The notes: a model not told the origin generated them from the sequence alone. 64,000 bases of DNA from Mucilaginibacter oryzae (GCF_003148845.1 NZ_QGHA01000004.1:310001-374000), one strand, 5' to 3'; counted from the stretch's first letter, positions 1-8,490 are shown. Numbers and translations are program-made.

Positions 1-72
1 AAACGCCTCATTCCGGGTCTTTTCGTCCTGAAATTTGCTTAATATCTCTGAATCTTCAACCTGTACCGACAT
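1..72 (-). CDS. ECF-type RNA polymerase sigma factor, N-terminal fragment
   Basis: Only the first 24 codons lie in the window. The reading begins at an ATG on the minus strand (complement of 70-72) and reads MSVQVEDSEI, then LSKFQDEKTR, and stays open to the window edge. This matches the N-terminus I know from RpoE-like sigma-70 family factors of Sphingobacteriaceae, where region 2 follows directly. The core promoter-binding regions are outside the window, so the call rests on a short N-terminal signature. The gene lies 31 bp downstream of the transketolase C-terminal subunit on the same strand. Confidence 0.6.
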   Translation of the reverse strand, partial: MSVQVEDSEILSKFQDEKTRNEAF

Positions 73-103
73 TTTTTAGAATTTTATTAATGTTAAAGGT
101 TTA

Positions 104-1069
104 TTAAGCCTTTTTGTTTTTTCTTTCGATGGCCTTTTTAGCTGCCGCCACAATATGATCCGCGTCCAGGCCATATTTGGTCATCAGTTGTTCAGGCGTA
201 CCGCTTTCGCCAAAGCTGTCGTTTACAGCTACGTACTCTTGCGGGGTTGGGTTGTTTGCAGCCAATACCTGCGCAACGCTATCACCCAGGCCACCTAAAC
301 GGTTATGCTCTTCGGCGGTAACCACGCAGCCTGTTTTTGCTACCGATTTTAAAATAGCTTCCGCGTCGAGCGGTTTAATGGTGTGGATGTTGATGATCTC
401 GGCATCGATACCTTCCTCAGCCAATTTCTCGCCGGCAAGGATAGCTTCCCATACCAGGTGACCGGTAGCGAAAATACTTACATCAGCGCCTTCGTTTACC
501 ATCCAGGCTTTGCCAATTTCAAATTTCTGATCAGGATCGGTAAAGATAGGCACCACAGGCCTGCCGAAACGTAAATAAACCGGGCCTTCATACTCGGCGA
601 TAGCCATGGTAGCGGCTTTGGTCTGGTTGTAATCGCAAGGGTTGATCACCGTCATGCCTGGTAACATTTTCATCAGGCCGATGTCTTCCAGGATCTGGTG
701 GGTAGCACCATCTTCACCCAGTGTTAAACCGGCGTGCGAAGCGCAAATTTTAACGTTTTTATTTGAGTAAGCTACTGATTGGCGGATCTGATCGTAAACC
801 CTGCCTGTAGAAAAGTTGGCGAATGTACCGGTAAAAGGAATTTTACCGCCAATGGTCATACCGGCGGCAATACCAATCATGTTGGCTTCGGCAATGCCAA
901 CCTGTACAAAACGTTCAGGAAATTCCTTAATAAAATCCTGCATTTTCAACGAACCAATCAGGTCGGCACAAAGGGCAACAACTTGGTCGTTTTTTCTGCC
1001 GGCTTCCAGCAATCCGGCGCCAAAACCCGAGCGGGTATCTTTTTTATCTGTGTAAGTATATTTTTTCAT
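104..1069 (-). CDS. Transketolase, C-terminal subunit
   Basis: This 321-residue protein corresponds to the pyrimidine-binding and C-terminal domains of transketolase. It interconverts ketose and aldose phosphates in the non-oxidative pentose phosphate pathway with its partner at 1169-2014. Visible signatures are the pyrimidine-domain segment FVQVGIAEANMIGIAAGM near residue 55, and the segment HAGLTLGEDGATHQ near residue 112, which contributes to the cofactor/substrate site. A C-terminal transketolase domain covers about residues 195-315. The length fits the stand-alone half of the two-subunit type. It is downstream of the N-terminal half on the same strand, 99 bp away with a GC-rich repeat between them, so co-transcription is likely. 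Confidence 0.93.
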   Translation of the reverse strand: MKKYTYTDKKDTRSGFGAGLLEAGRKNDQVVALCADLIGSLKMQDFIKEFPERFVQVGIAEANMIGIAAGMTIGGKIPFTGTFANFSTGRVYDQIRQSVAYSNKNVKICASHAGLTLGEDGATHQILEDIGLMKMLPGMTVINPCDYNQTKAATMAIAEYEGPVYLRFGRPVVPIFTDPDQKFEIGKAWMVNEGADVSIFATGHLVWEAILAGEKLAEEGIDAEIINIHTIKPLDAEAILKSVAKTGCVVTAEEHNRLGGLGDSVAQVLAANNPTPQEYVAVNDSFGESGTPEQLMTKYGLDADHIVAAAKKAIERKNKKA

Positions 1070-1142
1070 TTTGCCTCACCCTCCCCTCATCCAAGGAAAG
1101 GAATTTGGTTTTAAATCGTGATAATAAATTGATGTTTTTAAT

Positions 1143-1168
1143 GCTCCCCCTTCAGGGGGCCGGGGGGC
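1143..1168. repeat. GC-rich palindromic repeat (CCCTTCAGGGGG type)
   Basis: The stretch CTCCCCCTTCAGGGGGCCGG can fold as a hairpin (CCCCC-TTCA-GGGGG) and ends right at the stop codon of the transketolase N-terminal subunit. A near-identical element abuts the stop of the gene at 40173. Related versions lie at 9387, 32366, 56245 and 56322. Confidence 0.7.
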
Positions 1169-2014
1169 TTAATAATCGCCCAGTGTTTCTTCCAACTGTG
1201 CTAAAGCCAGTTTAAGCTGCTCATCATTTGGCGCAACACCGTGCCATTTGTGGCTGCCCACCATAAAGTCAACACCATAGCCCATTTCGGTATGCATCAA
1301 AATCATAATCGGTTTACCCTGACCGGTGCGGCTTTTCGCTTCTTCAAGCACCCTAACCACATCGGCCATATCATTACCTTTCATATCCAATACATCCCAG
1401 CCAAAAGCTTCCCATTTAGCGCGAAGATCGCCTAATGAAAGTACCTGTTTGGTAGGGCCATCAATTTGCTGACCGTTAACATCAATGGTAGAGATCAGGT
1501 TATCAACGTGGTTGTGCGGAGCAAACATCGCCGCTTCCCAGATCTGGCCTTCCTGGATCTCGCCGTCGCCATGTAAGCTAAACACCAACGATTTATCGCC
1601 GTTTAATTTTTTGGCAAGCGCTGCGCCAATAGCCACCGATAAGCCCTGACCTAATGAGCCCGAAGCGATGCGGATGCCCGGAAGGTGCTCATGCGTAGTT
1701 GGGTGGCCCTGTAAACGTGAGTTCAGTTTACGAAAGGTTGCCAGTTCGGCTTTATCAAAATAACCGGCATGTGCTAAAGTGCTGTAAAACACGGGCGAAA
1801 TGTGGCCGTTTGACAGGAAGAAAATATCTTCGCCAATGGCATCCATGTTAAATTTAGGGTCGTGGTTCATTACCGAAAAATATAGCGCGGTAAAGAAATC
1901 TGTACAGCCCAAAGAGCCGCCCGGGTGGCCCGACTGGCAGCCGTGTACCATGCGTACAATGTCGCGCCTGATTTGCGACGCGGTTTTTTCTAAAGTTTGT
2001 AAGTCTGCTTTCAT
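1169..2014 (-). CDS. Transketolase, N-terminal subunit
   Basis: This 281-residue protein is the thiamine-diphosphate-binding half of a two-subunit transketolase. The family fold is visible in GCQSGHPGGSLGCTDFF near residue 25 and in the ThDP/Mg motif HGDGEIQEGQIWEA near residue 150, followed by the Asn of the motif in STIDVNGQQIDG. The active enzyme needs the C-terminal subunit encoded next, at 104-1069. The stop codon is followed at once by a GC-rich hairpin repeat that may attenuate transcription between the halves. The start ATG (2012-2014) is the first in frame, and the N-terminus (MKADLQTLEKTASQIRRDIV) is normal for the family. Confidence 0.93.
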   Translation of the reverse strand: MKADLQTLEKTASQIRRDIVRMVHGCQSGHPGGSLGCTDFFTALYFSVMNHDPKFNMDAIGEDIFFLSNGHISPVFYSTLAHAGYFDKAELATFRKLNSRLQGHPTTHEHLPGIRIASGSLGQGLSVAIGAALAKKLNGDKSLVFSLHGDGEIQEGQIWEAAMFAPHNHVDNLISTIDVNGQQIDGPTKQVLSLGDLRAKWEAFGWDVLDMKGNDMADVVRVLEEAKSRTGQGKPIMILMHTEMGYGVDFMVGSHKWHGVAPNDEQLKLALAQLEETLGDY

Positions 2015-2066
2015 TAATTGATAATAGGGAATGCTAAAGTAGCTATTATGATTGTGTTTTTAACAC

Positions 2067-2528
2067 TTATTTTACAAGGTCCAGCACCTGTTGTGATGAA
2101 GCTTTGGTATCAACCTTAGTTATCACGTGCTTAATAATCCCCTCTGCATCAATTACAAATGTGGTTCGGGCGGTGCCCATATATTTTTTGCCGTACATAT
2201 TTTTTTCAACCCAAACGCCGTAGGCTTCCACAATTTCGTGGCTGCTGTCGGCAATCAGGGTAAATGGCAGGCTATATTTTGTTTCAAACTTTTTGTGCGA
2301 TTTTTCATCGTCGGTGCTAACACCTATTACTTCATAACCCTTACCTAAAAGCGATTGGTAATTGTCGCGAAAATCGCACGATTCGGCGGTACAGCCGGGT
2401 GTATCGTCTTTAGGATAAAAATACAGGATCACATTTTTGCCACGGTAATCGGCAAGGGATACGGCTTTGCCGTTTTGATCGTTAGCGGTAAAATCAGGGG
2501 CTTTATCGCCTTCTTTTAATGTTGTCAT
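2067..2528 (-). CDS. bcp: Thioredoxin-dependent thiol peroxidase (peroxiredoxin, Bcp/PrxQ type)
   Basis: This 153-residue peroxiredoxin reduces hydrogen peroxide and organic hydroperoxides using thioredoxin. The motif PKDDTPGCTAESCDF carries the peroxidatic Cys46 and a resolving Cys51 five residues later, the arrangement of atypical two-cysteine PrxQ/Bcp enzymes. The length is typical. It is the last gene of a minus-strand run FAH - M23 - bcp with gaps of 2 and 12 bp, so it is probably transcribed with them. No signal peptide is visible, so it should be cytoplasmic. A thioredoxin that could serve as reductant is encoded at 9866. Confidence 0.95.
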   Translation of the reverse strand: MTTLKEGDKAPDFTANDQNGKAVSLADYRGKNVILYFYPKDDTPGCTAESCDFRDNYQSLLGKGYEVIGVSTDDEKSHKKFETKYSLPFTLIADSSHEIVEAYGVWVEKNMYGKKYMGTARTTFVIDAEGIIKHVITKVDTKASSQQVLDLVK

Positions 2529-2540
2529 GGTATAAGGTAC

Positions 2541-4259
2541 TTATCTGTAAAAATCGGCGGTAAATTCCGAAAAATTATTCTTGTTATCAACTAACTCCAA
2601 CTTGAACACGTGTTTACCGGGTACAATATCGGCATTAAACGTGTAACTTAATATTTTACTTTTATAATCATGCTCCATCAGCACCCATTTTCCGTCGATG
2701 GTGCCGGTATAGCTTTTAATTCCTGATAAATTATCACTCATCCTGAAATTTATACTACGGGCGGCTTTCATATTAGCTCCGTTTTTAATATTGAGCGGAT
2801 GTATTACCGGCGGTACGGTATCTACGTTAATATAATAATCGCCAAAGGCCGTAACCTGCGATACTACGTAACCATCCTTATAATACCCGCCCTGGCAACC
2901 GCCCCAGCTACTCACAATAACAGCCTTATCGGCATATTTACCCAAATCAACATCGGGTTTGATCCAAATCTCGTAGCTTTCATGTACCGGCGTTAAACGG
3001 TTGTGAATATGGTGCACAGCCGAATAAGCTCCCGGTAGTTTGGCTGAAGCCGAGTATTGAAAATCGAGGTCGTCATACAAATTGCCGGGCATTACAATCA
3101 CCTTAACCTTATCGTTGCTAAACTCGCTGCGTTTATCATAATACAGCATGGTACCGGTGGGCTTAGCCGGAGGCTGCACCACAAAAGGCGATGATTTTAC
3201 TTTGATTTTGAGCGATGAGGCATTCCCGGCCACATCTTTTACCACATACTCAACATCGTGCAGGGCGTTGTCGTTAAAAGTGATGATACCACGGTTTATG
3301 GATTGAGGGTACAGCGAAATATGGCTACCCGGCAAAATAAAGCATTTCTGCATCCAGCGGCGGGATGATTCATAGGCCGGGAAATCGATATATGCGTTGA
3401 TGGCATGAGTTTGATCAAACGCGAAACGTTCTACAGCAAATGTATAAACCGTTTTGCCATCCAGCTTTAGTTCGATAGAATAGATCCCGTTATGGTTGAA
3501 CGAGGTACTGTTCATATCAGTGGTATTGATACCAAAACCGATGTTGCCGCTCAACTCAAGCGTTTGGGGCTTTATTAAATGATAATTACCTGCCGCACCG
3601 GTTACACCCAAAAACTCCTTAGGTGTTTTTTCGCTGAATGGCTTGTTATTGAGGTGATAGATGCCGATAGACGTGATAGTTGGCGGTACCTTATCCGGAA
3701 TAGTTAAGCCGAATAATTGCGGGTTAATCGTTTCTTCGGTTTTGCTGTCGCGGATTTCAAAATGCACATGCGGCCCGGCAGAGGCCCCCGCGTTGCCGGA
3801 GATCGCTACCACCTCATCCTTTTTAACAGGTACCTGCGTTGGGTTCAGGTTAAAATCGGCTTCGTAGGTTTGATGCTCATACTGGTATTTTTTAACCAAT
3901 TCAATAACCGCCGCGCTAAAACTTTCCAGATGCCCGTAAACAGTAGTGTACCCATTGGGGTGGGTGATATAAATAGCCCGGCCAAAGCCGCCAAACTGTA
4001 CCCTCACCCTCGAGATATAACCTTCGGCAGCGGCATGCACCGGGTAACCGGTACGTTGGTTGGTTTTAAAATCCAGGCCCGAATGGAAGTGCGAGGGCCT
4101 CAACTCACCGAACGACCCGGCAGTTGTAGGCGGTGTTAAATCGAGCGGGTAGCGGAAATAGTTTTGCGGGTATTGCCTGCTTTGTATAATAGTTTGCGCT
4201 GCTGTGCCTGCATAAATACCCAGGCACAGCGCGCCTGTAACCAATAGCTTTTTAATCAT
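2541..4259 (-). CDS. M23 family metallopeptidase with signal peptide
   Basis: This 572-residue exported protein starts with a signal peptide (MIKKLLVTGALCLGIYAGTAAQ). A LytM/M23 zinc peptidase domain follows at about residues 50-180: HFHSGLDF supplies the first zinc His and Asp (H59, D63), and GPHVHFEIRD supplies the HxH motif. Such enzymes usually cut peptidoglycan cross-links, with LytM-type folds sometimes serving only as regulators. The remaining 380 residues look like beta-sandwich modules (for example NLSGIKSYTGTIDGKW near residue 510) and are much longer than in minimal M23 proteins. It lies 2 bp from the FAH-family gene and 12 bp from bcp. The periplasmic role is inferred. Confidence 0.9.
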   Translation of the reverse strand: MIKKLLVTGALCLGIYAGTAAQTIIQSRQYPQNYFRYPLDLTPPTTAGSFGELRPSHFHSGLDFKTNQRTGYPVHAAAEGYISRVRVQFGGFGRAIYITHPNGYTTVYGHLESFSAAVIELVKKYQYEHQTYEADFNLNPTQVPVKKDEVVAISGNAGASAGPHVHFEIRDSKTEETINPQLFGLTIPDKVPPTITSIGIYHLNNKPFSEKTPKEFLGVTGAAGNYHLIKPQTLELSGNIGFGINTTDMNSTSFNHNGIYSIELKLDGKTVYTFAVERFAFDQTHAINAYIDFPAYESSRRWMQKCFILPGSHISLYPQSINRGIITFNDNALHDVEYVVKDVAGNASSLKIKVKSSPFVVQPPAKPTGTMLYYDKRSEFSNDKVKVIVMPGNLYDDLDFQYSASAKLPGAYSAVHHIHNRLTPVHESYEIWIKPDVDLGKYADKAVIVSSWGGCQGGYYKDGYVVSQVTAFGDYYINVDTVPPVIHPLNIKNGANMKAARSINFRMSDNLSGIKSYTGTIDGKWVLMEHDYKSKILSYTFNADIVPGKHVFKLELVDNKNNFSEFTADFYR

Positions 4260-4261
4260 GC

Positions 4262-4873
4262 TTATTTAACGTAAAAATCAAGCATTTTTTCATCCTGAAG
4301 ATAACCTTCAAGCCTGTCGCCGATTTTTACTTTTGATACACCCGCAGGGGTGCCGGTAAATATTAAGTCGCCTTTTTTAAGCGTGATGTATTGTGAAACA
4401 AAGGCGATGATACGCTCGAAAGAAAAAAGCAAATCGCGGGTATTGCCCTGCTGGCGGGTTTCGCCATTGATATCTAACCTTAAATCAAGCTCATAAACCG
4501 ATTCGAACTTCAATTTCGGCACGAAGTTGCTGATAGGTGCCGAACCATCAAAAGCTTTAGCCAGTTCCCATGGCAGGCCTTTCTCTTTATGGCGGCTTTG
4601 AATATCGCGGGCGGTAAAATCTATCCCCAGGCCAATCTCTTCGTAATAGCCCGAAGCAAATTTTTCACTGATGTGTTTGCCTTCCTTGCTGATCTTTAAA
4701 ACCAGCTCAATCTCGTGGTGAACATCTTCCGAAAATTCGGGGTGATAAAATGGCTTGTTATCTTTTAGCAAAGCCGTTTCGGGCTTCATAAATATTACCG
4801 GCGCGGTTGGTACCGGGTTATTGAGTTCTTTGGCGTGTTCGGCGTAGTTGCGGCCAATAGCAATAATTTTCAT
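4262..4873 (-). CDS. Fumarylacetoacetate hydrolase (FAH) family protein
   Basis: This protein of about 203 residues belongs to the FAH superfamily, whose members hydrolyse or decarboxylate acylpyruvates and related keto acids with a divalent metal. MKIIAIGRNYAEHAKELN is the usual N-terminus. The segment HHEIELVLKI carries metal-ligand glutamates, and GIDFTARD gives the later acidic ligand; the order and spacing match the YcgM/FAHD1 group. An upstream in-frame ATG at 4945 would add 24 residues read from repeat DNA. I reject it because a -7 promoter motif sits at 4892-4899 and homologues begin at MKIIAIG. It heads the FAH-M23-bcp run. The exact substrate cannot be read from the sequence. Confidence 0.9.
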   Translation of the reverse strand: MKIIAIGRNYAEHAKELNNPVPTAPVIFMKPETALLKDNKPFYHPEFSEDVHHEIELVLKISKEGKHISEKFASGYYEEIGLGIDFTARDIQSRHKEKGLPWELAKAFDGSAPISNFVPKLKFESVYELDLRLDINGETRQQGNTRDLLFSFERIIAFVSQYITLKKGDLIFTGTPAGVSKVKIGDRLEGYLQDEKMLDFYVK

Positions 4874-4891
4874 AATGAACGCTGTAAACGC

Positions 4892-4899
4892 CAAAGCTA
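4892..4899 (-). promoter_or_regulatory. Bacteroidota -7 promoter element for the FAH-M23-bcp operon
   Basis: On the minus strand this reads TAGCTTTG, matching TAnnTTTG, 19 bp upstream of the ATG at 4873. It supports the shorter start of the FAH gene. The adjoining repeat array begins just upstream of it. Confidence 0.5.
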
Positions 4900-4902
4900 A
4901 AA

Positions 4903-5076
4903 AATTTGGATGGTTTCCGTGTGTTGTTGGTGTTGTCGCCAACAACTTTTTGCATATAATCCTTAATCCTTGCGCTCGTTTGTAAACGGGCGCTTAATAT
5001 TGGTTCGCGTTTATAACGCAAACCACGCGATACAATCGCGAAACCACGTTAAGCACTCGTTGCAAACGAGCGCAAG
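4903..5076. repeat. Tandem palindrome-rich repeat, copy 1
   Basis: This unit of about 175-180 bp is repeated once with an offset of 180 bp. It is a string of small hairpins: TTGGTGTTGTCGCCAA, GCTCGTTTGTAAACGGGC, GCGTTTATAACGC, CGCGATACAATCGCG and CTCGTTGCAAACGAG. No protein is supported; reading frames through it are low-complexity artefacts of the palindromes. The 4874-5330 gap holds the two copies and two flanking promoters. Confidence 0.85.
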
Positions 5077-5082
5077 AAGTCA

Positions 5083-5262
5083 AATTTGGGTGGTTTCCGT
5101 GCTTTGTTGGTGTTGTCGCCAACAACTTTTTACACATAACCCTAATCCTTCTTAATCCTTGCGCTCGTTTGCAACGAGCGCTTAATATGGGTTTGCGTTT
5201 ATAACGCAAACACGCGATACAATCGCGAAACCACGTTAAGCGCTCGTTGCAAACGAGCGCAA
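5083..5262. repeat. Tandem palindrome-rich repeat, copy 2
   Basis: This is the second copy, with the same order of hairpins as copy 1: the TTGGTGTTGTCGCCAA stem, CGCTCGTTTGCAACGAGCG, TTTGCGTTTATAACGCAAA, CGCGATACAATCGCG and GCGCTCGTTGCAAACGAGCGC. Several differences from copy 1 keep or improve pairing. For example, GCTCGTTTGTAAACGGGC in copy 1 corresponds to a better-paired stem here. A short tail with ACAAACGAGC follows at about 5271-5280. Confidence 0.85.
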
Positions 5263-5330
5263 GAGAAAGAACAAACGAGCACAAAAAGCCAAGAAAAGTT
5301 TTCTGCTGGTTTTTAAAAAGAGTGATTTGA

Positions 5331-5855
5331 TTACAATACCAAAATCCGCTTAATTACGGATTCGGTTCCGGCTACTACCCTAACAAAGTAAAAACCGCGG
5401 GTAAGTTTATTCGCTACCGGGTAGTTAAGGTTATGGTCGCCCGATTCAACTCGTTGCGAAAACACCGTGGATATATCATTACCCAACACATCCTTTATTT
5501 TTATGGTAACATTAGAGTTGCGGGATATGGAGTATTTAAGGTTAAACTGATCAGTTACCGGGTTAGGGTAAACTTCTACGTCGCTGAGCAGTTTATCATC
5601 CGGCCGGGCAACGTTTACTTTTATATTTGAGGTTACCGCCGGCTTAAGGGGCGGCAAAGCCAAATGGAGCCCATTTTTTAAGTACGAATTTTTAACCGGC
5701 TTGGTCTTCCCCCGCAATAATATGGTATCTGCTTTAAACTCTTTTTTAGGCGGCTTCAAATCGGCGGTAAAGGAAAAGCTTATGAAGATCGCTGCCGCAA
5801 TCATCACCACCCAGGCATAGGTATACACATAAGCATATGTAAAACTTCTCCTCAT
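5331..5855 (-). CDS. T9SS type A sorting-domain protein without an obvious passenger domain
   Basis: This 174-residue protein has an N-terminal hydrophobic segment (about residues 15-31, VVMIAAAIFISFSF), then a low-complexity Lys/Pro linker of about 60 residues, and finally a full type A C-terminal sorting domain. That domain includes DVEVYPNPVTDQFNLKYSI near residue 96 and ends in KRILVL. Such domains target proteins to the type IX secretion machinery and are removed on the outer surface. Here there is almost nothing left to export. It has its own -7 motif 16 bp upstream and no operon partner. GldJ and PorV of the same pathway are encoded at 46.6-49.7 kb. Confidence 0.85.
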   Translation of the reverse strand: MRRSFTYAYVYTYAWVVMIAAAIFISFSFTADLKPPKKEFKADTILLRGKTKPVKNSYLKNGLHLALPPLKPAVTSNIKVNVARPDDKLLSDVEVYPNPVTDQFNLKYSISRNSNVTIKIKDVLGNDISTVFSQRVESGDHNLNYPVANKLTRGFYFVRVVAGTESVIKRILVL

Positions 5856-5870
5856 ATTAGTTTAATGCTA

Positions 5871-5878
5871 CAAAAGTA
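5871..5878 (-). promoter_or_regulatory. -7 promoter element for the T9SS sorting-domain gene
   Basis: The minus strand reads TACTTTTG (TAnnTTTG), 15 bp upstream of the ATG at 5855. Confidence 0.5.
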
Positions 5879-6021
5879 TAAATAAAGCGCTCACCAAATT
5901 ATATTTTGCGGTTTTTGTAAAACTTTTTAACAATTTTTAACAGAACAGGCACTTATTGTACAATAGACACAATATTTCTTTATACGTTTAACCTGCCTGA
6001 TGGTTTAACCAAAAAAATTAA

Positions 6022-6029
6022 TATTTTTG
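6022..6029 (+). promoter_or_regulatory. -7 promoter element for kup
   Basis: TATTTTTG matches TAnnTTTG and lies 19 bp before the GTG start at 6049. A 12-bp perfect palindrome TATTGTACAATA is found further upstream at 5954-5965. It could be a regulatory site, but a chance match is also possible. Confidence 0.45.
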
Positions 6030-6048
6030 CCATCTCTAAATCATAAAA

Positions 6049-7998
6049 GTGTCAAGTCATAAAGATCTGCATAAACTGTCGGCCGCCGGCTTTCTAATCA
6101 GTTTAGGAATAATTTACGGTGATATTGGTACCTCCCCGCTATACGTATTCAAGGCCATAGTTGGTCAGCAACAAATTTCCGAAACGTTGATCCTGGGAGG
6201 GGTTTCCTTAATTTTCTGGACCCTTACGTTACAAACCACCATCAAATACGTGGTTATTACCTTAAGGGCGGATAATAAAGGCGAGGGCGGCATTTTTTCG
6301 CTGTTTTCGCTGGTGCGCCGCCGGGCCAAGTGGCTCATCATACCCGCGGTTGTGGGCGGTTGCGCGCTCCTGGCCGATGGTATCATCACCCCGCCAATCA
6401 CCATCTCATCGGCTATTGAGGGTTTACAAACCTATCAGCCTAATTTACCGACCGTTTATATTGTAATGGCCATCATTACGGCGCTGTTTATTATCCAGCA
6501 GTTTGGTACTTCGCTTGTAGGTAAGGCATTCGGCCCTATTATGTTTATCTGGTTTACCATGATGGGCGTACTGGGCGTTAGTTACATTATTCATGATCCG
6601 TTGATCATCCGGTCATTAAACCCTTATTATGCTATTAAACTGCTTACCTCAAGCTCGAGCGATGGCGCGTTTATTGTATTAGGTGCGGTTTTCCTGTGTA
6701 CCACCGGCGCCGAAGCCTTATACTCAGATTTAGGGCACTGTGGCAAAGCAAACATTCGCGTAAGCTGGGTATATGTAAAAGTATGTTTAATATTAAACTA
6801 CCTGGGCCAGGCAGTTTGGCTATTACAGCGCAACGGCCACGTGCTTGACCTGAACGCCAACAACCCTTTTTATAAAATCATGCCCGAGTGGTTCATGATC
6901 TTCGGTATCGGTATAGCTACGGTAGCTGCTATTATTGCCAGCCAGGCGCTAATTTCCGGATCGTTTACGCTGATAGCCGAGGCCGTAAGGCTCAACCTGT
7001 GGCCCAAGGTCCGCATTAACTATCCATCCGAACAAAAAGGGCAATTGTATGTACCAAGTGTTAACTGGCTGCTTTGGGCAGGCTGCCTGGGTGTGGTTTT
7101 GATCTTCAAACATTCAGATAAAATGGAGGCGGCTTACGGTTTAAGTATTACCGTGGCCATGCTCATGACCACCATACTGGTATCCAAATTCCTGAAACGC
7201 AAAAAGGTTCCCAATTATATTATCAATACGTTCCTGGCTATATATCTTCTTATTGAGGGTACTTTCCTTACCGGTAACCTGCACAAGTTTTTAGATGGCG
7301 GCTGGTTTACCTTATCTATCGGCTTCGTGCTGTTCACCGTAATGTGGACCTGGCACACCGCGCGCAAGATCAGGAACCGCTATGTGAAATTTGTAGAGAT
7401 TGAGGATTACTTCGAGATTATTAAAGAGTTGAGCATGGACGAAAGCGTGCCTAAATATGCTTCACAGCTGGTTTACCTTACCAGCGCCAACTTCAATTCA
7501 GAAATTGAATCGAAAATTGTTTACTCGATACTACAGAAACAGCCCAAACGTGCCGACGTATACTGGCTGGTACACGTTGACGTTGTGGACGAGCCTTACA
7601 AACGCGAATATGAAGTTGACCACCTGGTGCCGAATAAGCTCATCCGCATTGATTTTAAATTAGGTTTCCGTGTTGAACAACAGATCAACCTGCTATTTAG
7701 AAAAGTGGTGGAAGACCTGGTTAAAAAAGGTGAAGTTGATATTACCAGTACCTACAAATCCCTCAATAAACATAAAATTGTAGGCGACTTCCGTTTTGTG
7801 GTGATCGAGAAGGTATTCTCCCGCTCGCATAATCTTTCGTTTATCGAAAGATTTATTATGGATTACTACAAGCAGCTTAAAAAAGTGAGTTTATCCGAAG
7901 AGCGCGGTTTCGGCCTCGACCTGAGCTTTGTAACGGTAGAGAAAGTACCACTGGTACTGGCCATGCCCGAATCTATCGAGATCCACCGGGTTAATTAA
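6049..7998 (+). CDS. kup: KUP/HAK/KT family potassium transporter
   Basis: This 649-residue inner-membrane protein takes up potassium, probably with protons. The family signature GIIYGDIGTSPLYVF is at about residues 20-34, followed by about twelve hydrophobic segments up to residue 450 and a cytoplasmic C-terminal domain of about 200 residues, the usual layout and length. The start codon is GTG (6049-6051): no in-frame ATG lies nearby upstream and the -7 motif at 6022 fits. It is monocistronic, with a clear terminator 18 bp after the stop. The late acidic and basic residues (EYEVDHLVPNKLIRIDFKLG) belong to the cytosolic domain. Confidence 0.95.
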   Translation: MSSHKDLHKLSAAGFLISLGIIYGDIGTSPLYVFKAIVGQQQISETLILGGVSLIFWTLTLQTTIKYVVITLRADNKGEGGIFSLFSLVRRRAKWLIIPAVVGGCALLADGIITPPITISSAIEGLQTYQPNLPTVYIVMAIITALFIIQQFGTSLVGKAFGPIMFIWFTMMGVLGVSYIIHDPLIIRSLNPYYAIKLLTSSSSDGAFIVLGAVFLCTTGAEALYSDLGHCGKANIRVSWVYVKVCLILNYLGQAVWLLQRNGHVLDLNANNPFYKIMPEWFMIFGIGIATVAAIIASQALISGSFTLIAEAVRLNLWPKVRINYPSEQKGQLYVPSVNWLLWAGCLGVVLIFKHSDKMEAAYGLSITVAMLMTTILVSKFLKRKKVPNYIINTFLAIYLLIEGTFLTGNLHKFLDGGWFTLSIGFVLFTVMWTWHTARKIRNRYVKFVEIEDYFEIIKELSMDESVPKYASQLVYLTSANFNSEIESKIVYSILQKQPKRADVYWLVHVDVVDEPYKREYEVDHLVPNKLIRIDFKLGFRVEQQINLLFRKVVEDLVKKGEVDITSTYKSLNKHKIVGDFRFVVIEKVFSRSHNLSFIERFIMDYYKQLKKVSLSEERGFGLDLSFVTVEKVPLVLAMPESIEIHRVN

Positions 7999-8015
7999 AA
8001 AACATCCTAATAAGC

Positions 8016-8048
8016 AAGCCTTCCGAAAAAACGGGAGGCTTTTTATTT
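8016..8048 (+). terminator. Rho-independent terminator of kup
   Basis: The stem AAGCCTTCCG / CGGGAGGCTT with loop AAAAAA is followed by TTTTATTTT. Read from the minus strand it may also serve the convergent HxlR gene. Confidence 0.85.
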
Positions 8049-8079
8049 TGAGTCAGGCCTTGCTGACGTGGCAGCAGGT

Positions 8080-8490
8080 TTAAATATCCGCTTTTACCGT
8101 TTCTTCCTGATCTTTGACTAAGGTATAACAAGTATAATCCGGCTGCACCACTTCGCCGCTGGCATTGGTTATGGTCATGTAATTGCTGCCCCATCTTTCG
8201 AGGGTATAGAATATGGATGATAGCTCTTCGCCAATCGGGGTAAGCGCGTATTCAACCCTTGGCGGCACTTCCGGGAACACTCTCCGGGTTACTATACCGT
8301 CTTCTTCCAACTCGCGGATCTGTTGCGAAAGCATCTTTTCGGTCATGCCCGGTATGGCGCGGTTTATTTCGCTGTAACGTTTCTGGCCGGATAGCAATTG
8401 GTTTATTATCCTCAGCTTCCACTTACCGCTTATCACGCTCAGCGCTGCCGCCATGGTGCATGAATTATCTGAATGTCTGTTTTTTGTCAT
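8080..8490 (-). CDS. HxlR family winged-helix transcriptional regulator
   Basis: This DNA-binding protein of about 136 residues belongs to the HxlR family, often redox- or electrophile-responsive repressors/activators. The N-terminal Cys (NRHSDNSC) precedes SGKWKLRIINQLLSG, the helix-turn-helix (KRYSEINRAIPGMTEKMLSQ) and the wing (LTPIGEEL), all in family order. I chose the ATG at 8490 because it gives the usual short lead before the Cys; an ATG at 8517 or a TTG at 8520 would add nine or ten residues. It is divergent from an SDR oxidoreductase (8621), the common HxlR-target layout, so it probably controls that gene and itself through the shared region. Confidence 0.9.
   Translation of the reverse strand: MTKNRHSDNSCTMAAALSVISGKWKLRIINQLLSGQKRYSEINRAIPGMTEKMLSQQIRELEEDGIVTRRVFPEVPPRVEYALTPIGEELSSIFYTLERWGSNYMTITNASGEVVQPDYTCYTLVKDQEETVKADI

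Noticed and set aside
4903..5262. CRISPR array
   Set aside because: Only two units of about 180 bp, no spacers of constant length and no cas genes; it is a tandem palindromic repeat.
4994..5284. 96-codon and other short frames inside the palindromic array
   Set aside because: They follow the repeat units and contain duplicated peptide pieces produced by the palindromes; no start signal or domain.
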